A stretch of DNA of 64,000 nucleotides from JAFGSI01 sp041287425. Its GTDB lineage: Bacteria > Chloroflexota > Anaerolineae > Anaerolineales > Villigracilaceae. Shown piece after piece: positions 41,543 to 49,976 of this stretch. The stretch is from contig JBEULG010000032.1 of the NCBI GenBank assembly GCA_041287425.1, positions 1 to 64,000 on the forward strand, written 5' to 3'. The notes under the pieces were generated by a model, which ran no database searches, was not told the DNA's origin, and saw nothing but the letters and a program-made list of their open reading frames with translations. The position numbers and the translations under genes were made by a program. The stretch's first letter is position 1, and every line of letters starts with the position of its first letter.

Positions 41543-42100
41543 ATGCAAGATTATCATGAGTTTATTGATGAAATCCTGGTGGACGAGCAGACGATTGCCC
41601 GCCGGGTCGCCGAATTGGGCGCGCAAATCAGCCGCGATTATGCCGACAAGGATTTGTTGATCGTCTGTTTGCTGCGCGGCGCCATCACCTTCACCGCCGA
41701 CCTGACCCGCCGCCTGACCATCGTCCCCGAACTGGACTGCATGTCCCTTTCGTCCTACGGCGTCGGCCACTACGCCTCGAGCGGCAACGTGCGTGTCAAC
41801 CTGGATTTGCGCACCAACATCGAGGGCCGCCACGTTTTGCTGGTCGAAGACATCGTGGATAGCGGCCGCACCCTCGCCCACGTCCTGGAGATGTTGCGGA
41901 CGCGCAACCCGGCCAGTTTGCGGGTCTGTGTTCTGCTCGACAAGAAAGAACGCCGCGAAGTCCCCGTCCAGGCGGACTATGTCGGCTTCGATGTGCCGGA
42001 CAAATATGTCTTTGGTTACGGCATTGACATTGACGAACGTTATCGTCACCTGCCCTTCATCGCATCGGTTGACCTGAGCAAATATCGGCCTCCGGCCTGA
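41543..42100 (+). CDS. hpt: Hypoxanthine phosphoribosyltransferase, copy 2
   Basis: Second HPRT, 185 residues, in tandem with the previous gene and collinear along its whole length. PRPP loop VLLVEDIVDSGRTLAHVL, flexible loop MSLSSYGVGHYASSGNVR, C-terminal FGYGIDIDERYRHLPFIASV. Tandem duplication with divergence suggests split roles, for example hypoxanthine against guanine or xanthine; this is not decidable by reading. Ribosome-binding site GAGAGGCGG. It is followed 15 nt later by the CCA-type enzyme gene. Confidence 0.95.
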   Translation: MQDYHEFIDEILVDEQTIARRVAELGAQISRDYADKDLLIVCLLRGAITFTADLTRRLTIVPELDCMSLSSYGVGHYASSGNVRVNLDLRTNIEGRHVLLVEDIVDSGRTLAHVLEMLRTRNPASLRVCVLLDKKERREVPVQADYVGFDVPDKYVFGYGIDIDERYRHLPFIASVDLSKYRPPA

Positions 42101-42115
42101 GCGAGGGAGAAGGAC

Positions 42116-43762
42116 ATGAGCGGGGACAGAGACGACGAACTCCTCCCTTACGCCGGCCGCTGGGTGGCCCGCCTGCGCGGCCGAATCGTCGCCCAGGGCG
42201 GGACGCCTGCCCAGGTCCGCCGTCTGGCGCGTTCGCGTTACAAGGAGATACCGGAGATTATCTTCGTGCCTGCCTTAGAATCGCTTGCCTTGCCTCCCAT
42301 CCTCGACGACGTCCGCCGGGCCCTGCCCGATGGGGTGACCGTTTATCTGGTCGGCGGCGCGCTGCGGGATGCCCTGCTGGGGCGCCCCGTCCGCGACCTG
42401 GACTTCGCCCTGGCGGGTCAGGCTATCGCCGCTGCCCGCCGCGTTGCCGACACCCTGCGCGCCGATTTCTATCCCCTCGACCTCCAACGGGATACCGGCC
42501 GTGTCATCGTCCATCAGTCTGACGGTTCGCGCCTGCTGATGGATTTTGCCTCCCTGCGCGGCCCCGATATCGACGCCGACCTCCTTGGGCGGGATTTCAC
42601 CGTCAATGCAATTGCCATGGACTTGCGCAGCGGCGCGCTGTATGACCCGCTGGGCGGCGGCCGCGACCTGAAAGACAAACTCTTGCGCGCCTGTTCGCCC
42701 TCGGCTTTTGCCGATGATCCTCTGCGCATCCTGCGCGGTGTTCGACTGGCCGCCGACTTCGGTTTTCGGCTCCTCTCCGAAACCCGCCAGGCCATGAAGA
42801 TGGCGGTCGTTCTCCTGGGAGATGTTTCGCCCGAACGGCTGCGCGACGAACTCTTTCGCATCTTCGAAGGCCCCCGCCCGGCGGCTTGTTTGCGCGCCCT
42901 CGATTTGCTCGGCGCCCTCGACCCGATTCTGCCCGAATTGCAGGCGCTCAAAGGGGTGACTCAGCCCCCTCCCCATGTGTACAACGTCTGGGAGCACACG
43001 CTGGCGGCCGTGGACGCACTCGACGGCCTGCTGACCGTCCTTGCCCCCGCCTGGGAGGCCGAGCAGGCGGCCGATTTGTTCGACGGCCTGCTTTCCCTTC
43101 GTCTGGGACGCTATCGCCAGGCGCTGGCCGAACATTTCGCCCTCTCTCTGAACATCCATCGCTCGCTGCGCGCTCTGCTGTTCTTTGCCGCCTTGTACCA
43201 CGATATTGCCAAGCCCGTCACCCTGCGCGCCGATGAAGACGGCCTGTTGCGCTTCTGGGGCCACGACCAGGAAGGCGCCCTCCTGGCCGAACAGCGGGCG
43301 CGCGCCCTGGCGCTGTCCAATGAAGAGGCCCGAAGAATCGCGACCATCGTCCGGCATCACATGCGCGTCCTCTACCACATCAACCGCCTGTGGCGGGAGA
43401 AGCAGCCGCCATCCCGGCGGGCGGTCTATCGTTTCTTTCGCGATACCGGCCCGGCCGGTGTGGATGTCTGCTTGCTGGTCCTGGCCGACCTGCGCGCTAC
43501 CTATGCCCAAACCTTGCCCCAGGATGCCTGGGCCGCCGCGCTGGATGTGGTCCGCCTTCTGCTCGAAAACTGGTTCGAAAGGCGGAGCGAAAACGTCTCC
43601 CCGCCGCCGCTGGTCAACGGCGACGATTTGATGGAGGCGCTCGCCCTCGCCCCCGGCCCGCGCCTGGGTCAACTGCTCGAAGCCATCCGGGAAGCCCAGG
43701 CCGTCGGCGAACTGACCACCCGCGAAGAAGCCCTGGCCTTTGCCCGTCGTTGGAAACCATGA
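42116..43762 (+). CDS. CCA tRNA nucleotidyltransferase/poly(A) polymerase-family protein with HD domain and N-terminal DUF5678-like segment
   Basis: 548 residues. About 1-55 looks like a DUF5678 small domain (YAGRWVARLRGRIVAQGGTPAQV...PEIIFVP). The class II nucleotidyltransferase head follows, with GG at 80-81, the metal-binding DLD at 94-96 and DFTVNAIAMDL, then the neck helices with RGVRLAADFGF. An HD phosphohydrolase core carries YHDIAK at 361-366. It belongs to the CCA-adding / A-adding family; whether it adds CCA, only A, or acts otherwise depends on the neck motif and is not certain. The stop overlaps the next gene (ATGA), starting a chain of overlapping genes. Confidence 0.87.
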   Translation: MSGDRDDELLPYAGRWVARLRGRIVAQGGTPAQVRRLARSRYKEIPEIIFVPALESLALPPILDDVRRALPDGVTVYLVGGALRDALLGRPVRDLDFALAGQAIAAARRVADTLRADFYPLDLQRDTGRVIVHQSDGSRLLMDFASLRGPDIDADLLGRDFTVNAIAMDLRSGALYDPLGGGRDLKDKLLRACSPSAFADDPLRILRGVRLAADFGFRLLSETRQAMKMAVVLLGDVSPERLRDELFRIFEGPRPAACLRALDLLGALDPILPELQALKGVTQPPPHVYNVWEHTLAAVDALDGLLTVLAPAWEAEQAADLFDGLLSLRLGRYRQALAEHFALSLNIHRSLRALLFFAALYHDIAKPVTLRADEDGLLRFWGHDQEGALLAEQRARALALSNEEARRIATIVRHHMRVLYHINRLWREKQPPSRRAVYRFFRDTGPAGVDVCLLVLADLRATYAQTLPQDAWAAALDVVRLLLENWFERRSENVSPPPLVNGDDLMEALALAPGPRLGQLLEAIREAQAVGELTTREEALAFARRWKP

Positions 43763-44628
43763 GCGAGATCGCTGTTCTGCGGCAGGCCCTGCGCCGCCTC
43801 CCGGCGCTGAAAGGGGACTGGACGTTCGAACACCTCGGCCAAAACGCCTATTGCCTCCAGCAGGGCGGGCGGCGCTTCTTTGCTAAGTGGATTGCCGATG
43901 ACGATGAACGCGGCCGCAATGAACTGGAAATTTATCGCACCGTCCTGCGCCGCGCCGACTTGCCGACTCCCGCCCTCCTGCATGTCCTCCCCGCCGGCCC
44001 CGGACGCCTGGCGTTGTGGGAATGGCTGGACGGCGAAGACCTGCGCCAAGAGGGCCGCCAGTTGCTGCCCCAGGCCTTTCGCCTGCTCGGTCATTTTCAC
44101 GCCGCCCAGCGTCATACCGGGCCGCTTTCCTCGCCGGTCACCGCTCAGGTGTATGCCTCCGTGGCCGATCTGTTGCAGGGCGAGGCGGCCACCCTCGCTG
44201 CCCTGCTGCCCCCCTCCTTTCGGCAACCCTGCGCTGACTTCCTCATGCGCCTGACCTGCGGCTACCCGACCCTCATCCACGGCGACATGCATCCCGGCAA
44301 CCTGCGCCGCGTTGCCGAAGGCCTGTATTTTGTGGACTGGGGCTATGCCCGCCGCAGCCTCAACCTGTTCGACCTGGACTACATCCGCAGCCTCGACCTG
44401 GGCGATCAGATCACCGAATGGTGGCACATCCGCCCCGAGGAAGCCGTCCACATTCTGCCGGCCTATTTCGAGGCGGCCGGCCTGAGCGCTTGCGATTGCT
44501 GGGCAATTCATCGCGGCGTGATGCTCTGGTCTGCCTTGTGGGCGCACTTCAACCTCGCCCGCGCCCACGATTTGGCCGCCCAGAAGACCTGCCGCCAGCG
44601 CATCACCCGCATTCTGGAGGAAAAATGA
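43759..44628 (+). CDS. APH-family kinase
   Basis: Kinase-fold phosphotransferase, 289 residues. ATP-binding region AYCLQQGGRRFFAKWIADD, hinge LALWEWLDGEDL, catalytic loop PTLIHGDMHPGNLR and metal-binding YFVDWGYAR. The start is ATG 43759, overlapping the upstream stop as ATGA; a longer frame to 43390 is within the CCA gene and rejected. The sequence is closer to choline/thiamine/homoserine-type kinases than to true aminoglycoside kinases, so a small metabolite is the likely substrate. Its stop again overlaps the next start (ATGA). Confidence 0.85.
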   Translation: MSEIAVLRQALRRLPALKGDWTFEHLGQNAYCLQQGGRRFFAKWIADDDERGRNELEIYRTVLRRADLPTPALLHVLPAGPGRLALWEWLDGEDLRQEGRQLLPQAFRLLGHFHAAQRHTGPLSSPVTAQVYASVADLLQGEAATLAALLPPSFRQPCADFLMRLTCGYPTLIHGDMHPGNLRRVAEGLYFVDWGYARRSLNLFDLDYIRSLDLGDQITEWWHIRPEEAVHILPAYFEAAGLSACDCWAIHRGVMLWSALWAHFNLARAHDLAAQKTCRQRITRILEEK

Positions 44629-45161
44629 ACGTCGTTGTCCTCGACCTCGAAACCCAAAATCTGTTCGAGGATGTTGGCAGCCGCAACCCGGCCCGCTTGC
44701 GCCTGGCCTGCGCGGTCACCTGGTCCTCGCTCAAAAACGGTTTCACCGTCTATTGGGAGAAAGATGTCCCCGCCCTGATTGCCGAACTGAAATCCGCCGG
44801 GCGGGTGGTGGGCTTCAACCTCAAGGACTTCGATTACGAAGTGCTCAAACCCTACGCCCCCGCCGAGCGCCTCGCCTTTCTGCCGACTCTCGACATCATG
44901 GAAGATTTATTTCGCTCCCTGAGTTTTCGTCTCAGCCTGGACGCCATCGCCCGCGCCACCCTCGGCGACGCCAAAACCGCCGACGGCATTCAGGCCGTCA
45001 CCTGGTGGCGGGAAGGCAAACTCGACCTCCTGGCCGAATACTGCAAAGCCGATGTGGACGTCACCCGCCGCATCTACGAATTCGGCTGCGCCAACGGCTA
45101 CGTCCACTACTTCACCCGCCTGGGCAGCAAACAGAAAGTGCAGGTCAATTGGCGATGCTGA
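44625..45161 (+). CDS. RNase H-like (DEDD-type) 3'-5' exonuclease domain protein
   Basis: 178 residues. Ribonuclease-H-like fold with the DEDD acid ligands in VVLDLETQNLF (D7, E9), VGFNLKDFDYEVL and the terminal YCKADVDVTRRIYEFG. This is the arrangement of proofreading or Cas4/DNA-helicase-associated exonuclease domains of the RNase_H_2 type. It is encoded alone, without polymerase or helicase modules. ATG 44625 overlaps the upstream stop (ATGA), and its own end overlaps the hydrolase gene by 7 nt, so it is in a tight four-gene unit with the CCA-type enzyme, where RNA end trimming would make sense (inference). Confidence 0.82.
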   Translation: MNVVVLDLETQNLFEDVGSRNPARLRLACAVTWSSLKNGFTVYWEKDVPALIAELKSAGRVVGFNLKDFDYEVLKPYAPAERLAFLPTLDIMEDLFRSLSFRLSLDAIARATLGDAKTADGIQAVTWWREGKLDLLAEYCKADVDVTRRIYEFGCANGYVHYFTRLGSKQKVQVNWRC

Positions 45162-45922
45162 AAGTAACTGTCAATGAAATGGAACTCGCTTATGAGCGCC
45201 GCGGCCGAGGCAAGCCGCTGATACTTCTGCATGGACATCCGCTCGACCACACCATCTGGGAACCGCTTGTTCCATTGCTGGAAGGCGACTTTGACCTTCT
45301 CCTGCCCGACCTGCGCGGCTTCGGTCAAAGCGCTGCGCCCCGGACCTCGTACCTGCTGACCGATATGGCCGCCGACATCCTGGCCCTGATGGACGCCCTG
45401 CAACTCGACCGCGCCGTCCTGGCCGGCCACTCGATGGGCGGATACATCGCCCTGGCCTTTGCCCGTGCCTGGCCGGAGCGCCTCGCCGGGCTGGGGCTGG
45501 TGGCCTCCCACGTTTTTGCCGACCCGCCGGAGCGGCGCGCCGTCCGTTACCGCGACGCGGCCGAAATCGAGACGCGCGGCCCTGGCCTCCTGGCCGAAAC
45601 CTTCCCCCCCAAACTGACCCCCGACCCGCGCCTTCAGGCCCGTCTGGGCGAAATCATTGCCCGTCAGGACGCCTGGGGCGTGGCGCAGTCGCTGCGGGCG
45701 ATGGCCGAGCGCCCCGATGCCTCGACCTGGCTGACGGATTTTGACTTCCCGATTCTGATGGTCCATGGCGCGGCAGATTCCCTCTTGCTGCTGGAACGCG
45801 CCCGCCAGGCTAAGGCCCTGGCTCCTAAAATTCACCTCGTCGAAATTGCGGATGTCGCCCACATGCCGATGATGGAAGCCCCTGAAGCGACCGCCGAGGC
45901 GCTGCGATTTTTCAAAAAATAA
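45155..45922 (+). CDS. Alpha/beta-hydrolase
   Basis: 255 residues, alpha/beta-hydrolase fold. Oxyanion LLHGHPLDHTIW, nucleophile elbow GHSMGG (S93), acid in MVHGAADSLLLLE and His in EIADVAHMPMMEAPE. Closest by feel to carboxylesterases and 3-oxoadipate enol-lactonase-like proteins; the substrate is unknown. ATG 45155 lies before the end of the previous gene (7-nt overlap); a longer open frame starting at 44753 lies in another frame of the exonuclease gene and is not used. A strong terminator follows. Confidence 0.88.
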   Translation: MLKVTVNEMELAYERRGRGKPLILLHGHPLDHTIWEPLVPLLEGDFDLLLPDLRGFGQSAAPRTSYLLTDMAADILALMDALQLDRAVLAGHSMGGYIALAFARAWPERLAGLGLVASHVFADPPERRAVRYRDAAEIETRGPGLLAETFPPKLTPDPRLQARLGEIIARQDAWGVAQSLRAMAERPDASTWLTDFDFPILMVHGAADSLLLLERARQAKALAPKIHLVEIADVAHMPMMEAPEATAEALRFFKK

Positions 45923-45924
45923 AA

Positions 45925-45949
45925 CCCGGCTTCCCGCCGGGCTTTTTAT
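45925..45949. terminator. Terminator after the hydrolase gene, usable from both sides
   Basis: Arms CCCGGC (45925-45930) and GCCGGG (45936-45941) followed by CTTTTTAT on the plus strand and by TTTTATTTTTT on the minus strand. Confidence 0.85.
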
Positions 45950-45973
45950 ATCGTGGCCCGTTTTTCTTTCTGC

Positions 45974-46288
45974 CTACTTCACCACCTTCCCTACGATGGC
46001 CGCTTCGGTCAGCACCGGCTCATAGAAACACCGGCAGCCGTTCTCGTGCGAGCAGCCCAGATGGGGGAGGGCAGGCACCTCGTCTTTTGGATACGTCTTG
46101 AGCAGTTCGTAACAATGAGGGCAGGCGTCGTGGGCGACACTCACGCGAATGGCGCGCACGCGCGGGTTCTCGCGCATTCGTTTCAGGGCAACGGCAGTTG
46201 CCGAAAATTGGGTCAAATCTGCTCCGCAGTGGACGCATACGCGGGCGGTATCAGGCGAATGGGCGTTGCATTTGGAACAGGTTTGCAT
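45974..46288 (-). CDS. Small double zinc-ribbon protein
   Basis: 104 residues. An N-terminal zinc ribbon (MQTCSKCNAHSPDTARVCVHCGADL) is followed by a helical stretch with RAIRVSVAHDACPHCYELLKTYPKD and a third Cys cluster LGCSHENGCRCFYEPVL. Up to nine Cys and several His can form two or three zinc sites. The family is a bacterial zinc-ribbon group of unknown function. A possible -10 (TACAAT, minus strand, about 46370-46375) is about 80 nt upstream. Convergent to the hydrolase gene. Confidence 0.85.
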   Translation of the reverse strand: MQTCSKCNAHSPDTARVCVHCGADLTQFSATAVALKRMRENPRVRAIRVSVAHDACPHCYELLKTYPKDEVPALPHLGCSHENGCRCFYEPVLTEAAIVGKVVK

Positions 46289-46383
46289 GCTGAGACCTCC
46301 GTGCTTCTCTCGTCAATTGGACTGCTGCGAAGAGGGCAGCGTTTGGGCTTCTGCCGCTCGCGGCCTCAATTGTACCACCGACC

Positions 46384-46415
46384 AAAAAACCAGGACGGGC
46401 TTCGGCCCGTCCTGG
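46384..46415 (-). terminator. Rho-independent terminator of the receiver gene
   Basis: Perfect 11-bp arms CCAGGACGGGC and GCCCGTCCTGG with a 4-nt loop (46390-46415), followed on the minus strand by TTTTTT (46384-46389). Confidence 0.9.
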
Positions 46416-46460
46416 AAGAAGAGCGAGGGGCTGGCTTTCGGGCCGCCCAAGCAAAAGCGT

Positions 46461-46874
46461 TCAGGAAGAGGCCGGGCGGACGGACACCTGGGCCGGACCG
46501 GGCGCGGCCTTGCCATTGACTCGGCGAATCAGTGTGTTGAGGCGCGCAATCAGCAGGCCGCTGGAGGCGGGCTTGACCAGATAATCGTCGGCGCCGGCGT
46601 CCAGGGCGGCGGCCACGTGCCCGGGGCTGTCGAGAGCGGAAAGCACCAGAATGGGAGTCTGGCAAAAAGTGCGCAGCGTGCGACATACCTCCCAGCCGTT
46701 CATGCCGGGCATCATCAGGTCCAGGATGATCACGTCGGGGCTTTTTTCATGCGCCAGGCGGATTCCCTCTTCTCCCGAATGAGCAGAGGTCACCTCGAAT
46801 CCGTGCGGTGTCAGGATGAGTTTGAGCAATTCGGTGGTGACAGGCTCGTCGTCAATCACCAGGGCTTTGATCAT
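46461..46874 (-). CDS. Stand-alone response-regulator receiver protein
   Basis: CheY-like receiver, 137 residues. Acid pocket D8/D9 in VIDDEP, phospho-acceptor D52 in IILDLMMPG, Thr/Ser switch in LVLSALD and K101 in YLVKPAS. No output domain; a Pro/Ala tail of about 20 residues. No histidine kinase is nearby, so its partner is unknown. Its upstream region is shared with ppdK and contains several inverted repeats. Confidence 0.93.
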   Translation of the reverse strand: MIKALVIDDEPVTTELLKLILTPHGFEVTSAHSGEEGIRLAHEKSPDVIILDLMMPGMNGWEVCRTLRTFCQTPILVLSALDSPGHVAAALDAGADDYLVKPASSGLLIARLNTLIRRVNGKAAPGPAQVSVRPASS

Positions 46875-47069
46875 GCATTGGCTCCAACTTTTTCGGTTTC
46901 ATATTATTATCCTGTAACTTGATGGATTTGTACTCTACAAGTGCTTTACAATCATGTAAGTTTTTTCTCCCCGAAGCCTGTCGAAGGGTGAGTTGCTGCG
47001 CTTCTTGAAAATCCGGCCAAACATCTGCCAGGCCGCAACGCTTTGTGGTAAACTTGCCGATTAGTGTGT

Positions 47070-47085
47070 TTGTAACCGCTTACAA
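47070..47085 (+). promoter_or_regulatory. cre/LacI-type operator-like palindrome at the ppdK -35
   Basis: TTGTAACCGCTTACAA has perfect 6-nt arms around CCGC. It matches 15 of 16 positions of the CcpA cre consensus WTGNNARCGNWWWCAW (the R position is C). Its right arm is the candidate -35. Confidence 0.5.
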
Positions 47086-47108
47086 CAAAAAGTCTATGGA
47101 CTTATATT
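47080..47108 (+). promoter_or_regulatory. Candidate ppdK promoter
   Basis: TTACAA (47080-47085), 17-nt spacer, TATATT (47103-47108). Transcription would begin near 47115, just before AAGGAGG and the ATG. Confidence 0.5.
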
Positions 47109-47130
47109 TTCATTTTGAAGGAGGCCAACG

Positions 47131-49893
47131 ATGGCGAAAAAATGGGTTTATCTTTTCGAAGAAGTTGCTGAAGCCGAGAAGTACGCCGGCTCGTGGGAAG
47201 GCGTGCGCGGTCTCTTGGGCGGCAAAGGCTCCGGCCTGGCCGACATGACCCGCGCCGGGGTCCCGGTGCCGCCCGGCTTCACGGTCACGACCGAGGCGTG
47301 CAACGAATTCCGCAAGAGCGGCCAATTCCCGGCCGGCATGTGGGAGCAGGAACTGGAAGCGCTCAAAGTGGTTGAGCAGAAGACCGGCAAGAAGTTCGGC
47401 GACCCGAACAACCCGCTGCTGGTTTCCTGCCGCTCCGGCGCTAAATTTTCCATGCCGGGTATGATGAACACCATCCTCAATATTGGCATGAATGACGAGG
47501 TGGTCGAGGGGATGGCCAAACTGACCAACAATCCCCGCTTCGCCTGGGATTCGTACCGCCGCCTCATCGAGATGTTCGGCACCACCGTCTTCGGCCTGGA
47601 AGACGAGGTCTTCGAGCATCCGATGGCCGAGTACAAGGCGCAGAAGGGTTACAAACTCGATACCGAGATGACCGCTGAGGATTGGAAGACCCTGGTCGGC
47701 ATCTTCAAGGAAGCCTACAAGAAGGGCGTCGGCGCGGACTTCCCGCAGGATGTCTTCAAGCAACTCGAACTGGCCACCAAGGCCGTCTTTGAGTCCTGGA
47801 TGGGCAAGCGCGCCATTGACTACCGCCGCGCCACCGGCATTTCCGATGACCTCGGCACGGCCGTCAACATCGTGACGATGGTCTTCGGCAACATGGGCGA
47901 CGACTCCGGCACGGGCGTGGCCTTCACCCGCAACCCCTCGACCGGCGAAAAGAAGATGATGGGCGAGTACCTGCTCAACGCCCAGGGCGAGGACGTGGTG
48001 GCCGGCATCCGCAACACCGACCCCATCGAACACATGGCCGAAGTCATGCCGGATGTCTATCGCCAGTTCATGGACATCGCCGACAAACTCGAAAAGCACT
48101 ACAAGGACATGCAGGATGTCGAGTTCACCATCGAGCGCGGCAAACTGTGGATGCTCCAGACCCGCAACGGCAAACGCACCGCCAAGGCGGCAGTCAAGAT
48201 TGCCGTGGATATGGCCAACGAAGGCCTGATTACGAAGGAAGAGGCCGTCCTGCGCGTCACCCCCGAAAACGTGGACTCGCTCCTCCACCCGCAGTTCGAC
48301 GAGAAGGCCCTCAAGGAAGCCGAGAAGACCGGCACGTACCTGACCAAGGGCGTCAACGCCTCGCCGGGCGCGGCCGTCGGCCAGGTCTATTTCGATGCCG
48401 ACACCGCCGAGCGCATGGCGAAGGAAGAGAAACAGCAGGTCATCATGGTGCGCCCGTTCACCAAGCCGGATGACGTGCACGGCATGATTGCCTCCAAGGG
48501 CGTGCTGACCAGCGAAGGCGGCGCCACCTCCCACGCGGCAGTCGTCGCCCGCCAGTTCGGCATCCCCTGCGTGGTCGGCGCCAGCGAAATCAAGATTGAC
48601 CTGGAGAAGCGCCAGATGACCATCGGCGAGAAGGTCGTCAAAGAGGGCGAGTGGATTTCCGTGGACGGCACCACCGGCAAGGTCTATGCCGGGCAGATTC
48701 CGACCGTCTCCCCCAGCCTGGAAGAGCAGACCGAACTGATGACCCTCCTGCAATGGGCCGATGAAATCGCCGCCCGCCCCGACATCCGCACCCTGCCGAG
48801 CGGCGAAAAGAGCCGCGGCCTGATGGTCTGGGCCAACGCCGACTACCCCAAGGACGCCCGCCGCGCCCGCTCCTACGGCGCAGTCGGCATCGGTCTGTGC
48901 CGCACCGAGCACATGTTCTTCGAACCGGAGCGCCTGCCCATCGTCCAGCGCATGATTCTGGCCGAGACCTCCGAGGAACGCACCAAAGCCCTCGATGAAC
49001 TCCTGCCCTCCCAGCGCTCCGACTTCGACGGTCTGTTCGAGGCGATGAACGGCTACCCGGTCATCATCCGCCTGATTGACCCGCCGCTGCACGAGTTCAT
49101 GCCCGACGAAGAGAAACTCCTCGAGGAGGTCATCACCCTGCGCGTCAAGGGCGGCGACCCGCAAGAACTGGCCGCCAAAGAGAAACTGCTGGCCGCCATC
49201 AAGGGGCTGCACGAGTCGAACCCGATGATGGGCCTGCGCGGCGTCCGCCTGAGCATTTACATGCCCGAAATCGTGGAAATGCAGGTGCGCGCCATCTTCG
49301 AGGCCGCCGCCGACTGCACCAAGCGCGGCATCGTGGTCAAGCCCGAAGTGATGATTCCGCTCACCGGCACGGTCAAGGAACTCGAATGGATTCAGCCGCG
49401 CCTGGAGCGCATCGCCTCCACCGTGATGGAGGAGAAGGGCGTCAAGTTCGACTACAAATTCGGCACGATGATTGAAATCCCGCGCGCCGCCGTCACCGCC
49501 GGCGAGATTGCCAAACTGGCGCAGTTCTTCTCCTTCGGCACCAACGACCTGACCCAGATGACCTTCGGCTACAGCCGCGACGACGCCGAGCGTAACTTCC
49601 TCGTCCTCTATGTCGAGCAGGGCATCCTGCCCAAGAATCCCTTCCAGACCCTCGACCGCGACGGCGTCGGCCGCCTGATGCAGTGGGCGGTCAACGAGGG
49701 CCGCAAGACCCGCCCCGACCTCGAGGTGGGCATCTGCGGCGAGCATGGCGGCGACCCCGACTCCATCGAGTGGTGTCACATCATCGGCAACAACTACGTC
49801 TCCTGCTCGCCCTTCCGTGTGCCGATTGCCCGCCTGGCCGCGGCGCACGTGGCGCTGAAGCACGCCGGCACAAAGATCGCCGAAGATAAGTAA
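47131..49893 (+). CDS. ppdK: Pyruvate, phosphate dikinase
   Basis: Interconverts pyruvate, ATP and phosphate with phosphoenolpyruvate, AMP and pyrophosphate; 920 residues. The nucleotide-binding N-terminal part begins KKWVYLFEE...GGKGSGLADMTRAGVPVPPGF, the swivelling phospho-His domain has H468 in SEGGATSHAAVVARQ, and the PEP/pyruvate barrel ends with C869 in ICGEHGGDPDSIEW. Slightly longer than the usual 870-880 residues; the extra length is not at the termini. Promoter overlaps a cre-like palindrome, suggesting control by carbon status. AAGGAGG ribosome-binding site, strong terminator after the stop. In this window it could feed the pyruvate dehydrogenase genes at 60-63 kb metabolically. 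Confidence 0.97.
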   Translation: MAKKWVYLFEEVAEAEKYAGSWEGVRGLLGGKGSGLADMTRAGVPVPPGFTVTTEACNEFRKSGQFPAGMWEQELEALKVVEQKTGKKFGDPNNPLLVSCRSGAKFSMPGMMNTILNIGMNDEVVEGMAKLTNNPRFAWDSYRRLIEMFGTTVFGLEDEVFEHPMAEYKAQKGYKLDTEMTAEDWKTLVGIFKEAYKKGVGADFPQDVFKQLELATKAVFESWMGKRAIDYRRATGISDDLGTAVNIVTMVFGNMGDDSGTGVAFTRNPSTGEKKMMGEYLLNAQGEDVVAGIRNTDPIEHMAEVMPDVYRQFMDIADKLEKHYKDMQDVEFTIERGKLWMLQTRNGKRTAKAAVKIAVDMANEGLITKEEAVLRVTPENVDSLLHPQFDEKALKEAEKTGTYLTKGVNASPGAAVGQVYFDADTAERMAKEEKQQVIMVRPFTKPDDVHGMIASKGVLTSEGGATSHAAVVARQFGIPCVVGASEIKIDLEKRQMTIGEKVVKEGEWISVDGTTGKVYAGQIPTVSPSLEEQTELMTLLQWADEIAARPDIRTLPSGEKSRGLMVWANADYPKDARRARSYGAVGIGLCRTEHMFFEPERLPIVQRMILAETSEERTKALDELLPSQRSDFDGLFEAMNGYPVIIRLIDPPLHEFMPDEEKLLEEVITLRVKGGDPQELAAKEKLLAAIKGLHESNPMMGLRGVRLSIYMPEIVEMQVRAIFEAAADCTKRGIVVKPEVMIPLTGTVKELEWIQPRLERIASTVMEEKGVKFDYKFGTMIEIPRAAVTAGEIAKLAQFFSFGTNDLTQMTFGYSRDDAERNFLVLYVEQGILPKNPFQTLDRDGVGRLMQWAVNEGRKTRPDLEVGICGEHGGDPDSIEWCHIIGNNYVSCSPFRVPIARLAAAHVALKHAGTKIAEDK

Positions 49894-49898
49894 AGCCG

Positions 49899-49931
49899 GT
49901 AGGGCGAGAGATTCTCTCGCCCTACTTTTTT
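49899..49931 (+). terminator. Rho-independent terminator of ppdK
   Basis: Twelve-base arms GTAGGGCGAGAG (49899-49910) and CTCTCGCCCTAC (49914-49925) followed by six T. The outer GTAGG/CCTAC recurs at 63585-63611. Confidence 0.9.
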
Positions 49932-49940
49932 CGTTGGTGA

Positions 49941-49960
49941 GACAGGCCGGAAGGCCTGTC
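49941..49960. repeat. Palindromic element with GGAA loop
   Basis: Arms GACAGGCC and GGCCTGTC around GGAA, closely related to the tandem hairpin repeats at 2092-2196. Confidence 0.6.
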
Positions 49961-49976
49961 TGCGCATTCAGTTGCT

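Larger units (their letters stand above)
46875..47130. promoter_or_regulatory. Divergent control region between the receiver gene and ppdK
   Basis: A/T-rich 256-nt gap. Besides the ppdK promoter it contains two small inverted repeats, TTGTACTCTACAA (46928-46940) and TTACA-ATCA-TGTAA (46946-46959). They share the TTGTA/TACAA half-site with the operator-like palindrome at 47070-47085. Confidence 0.4.
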
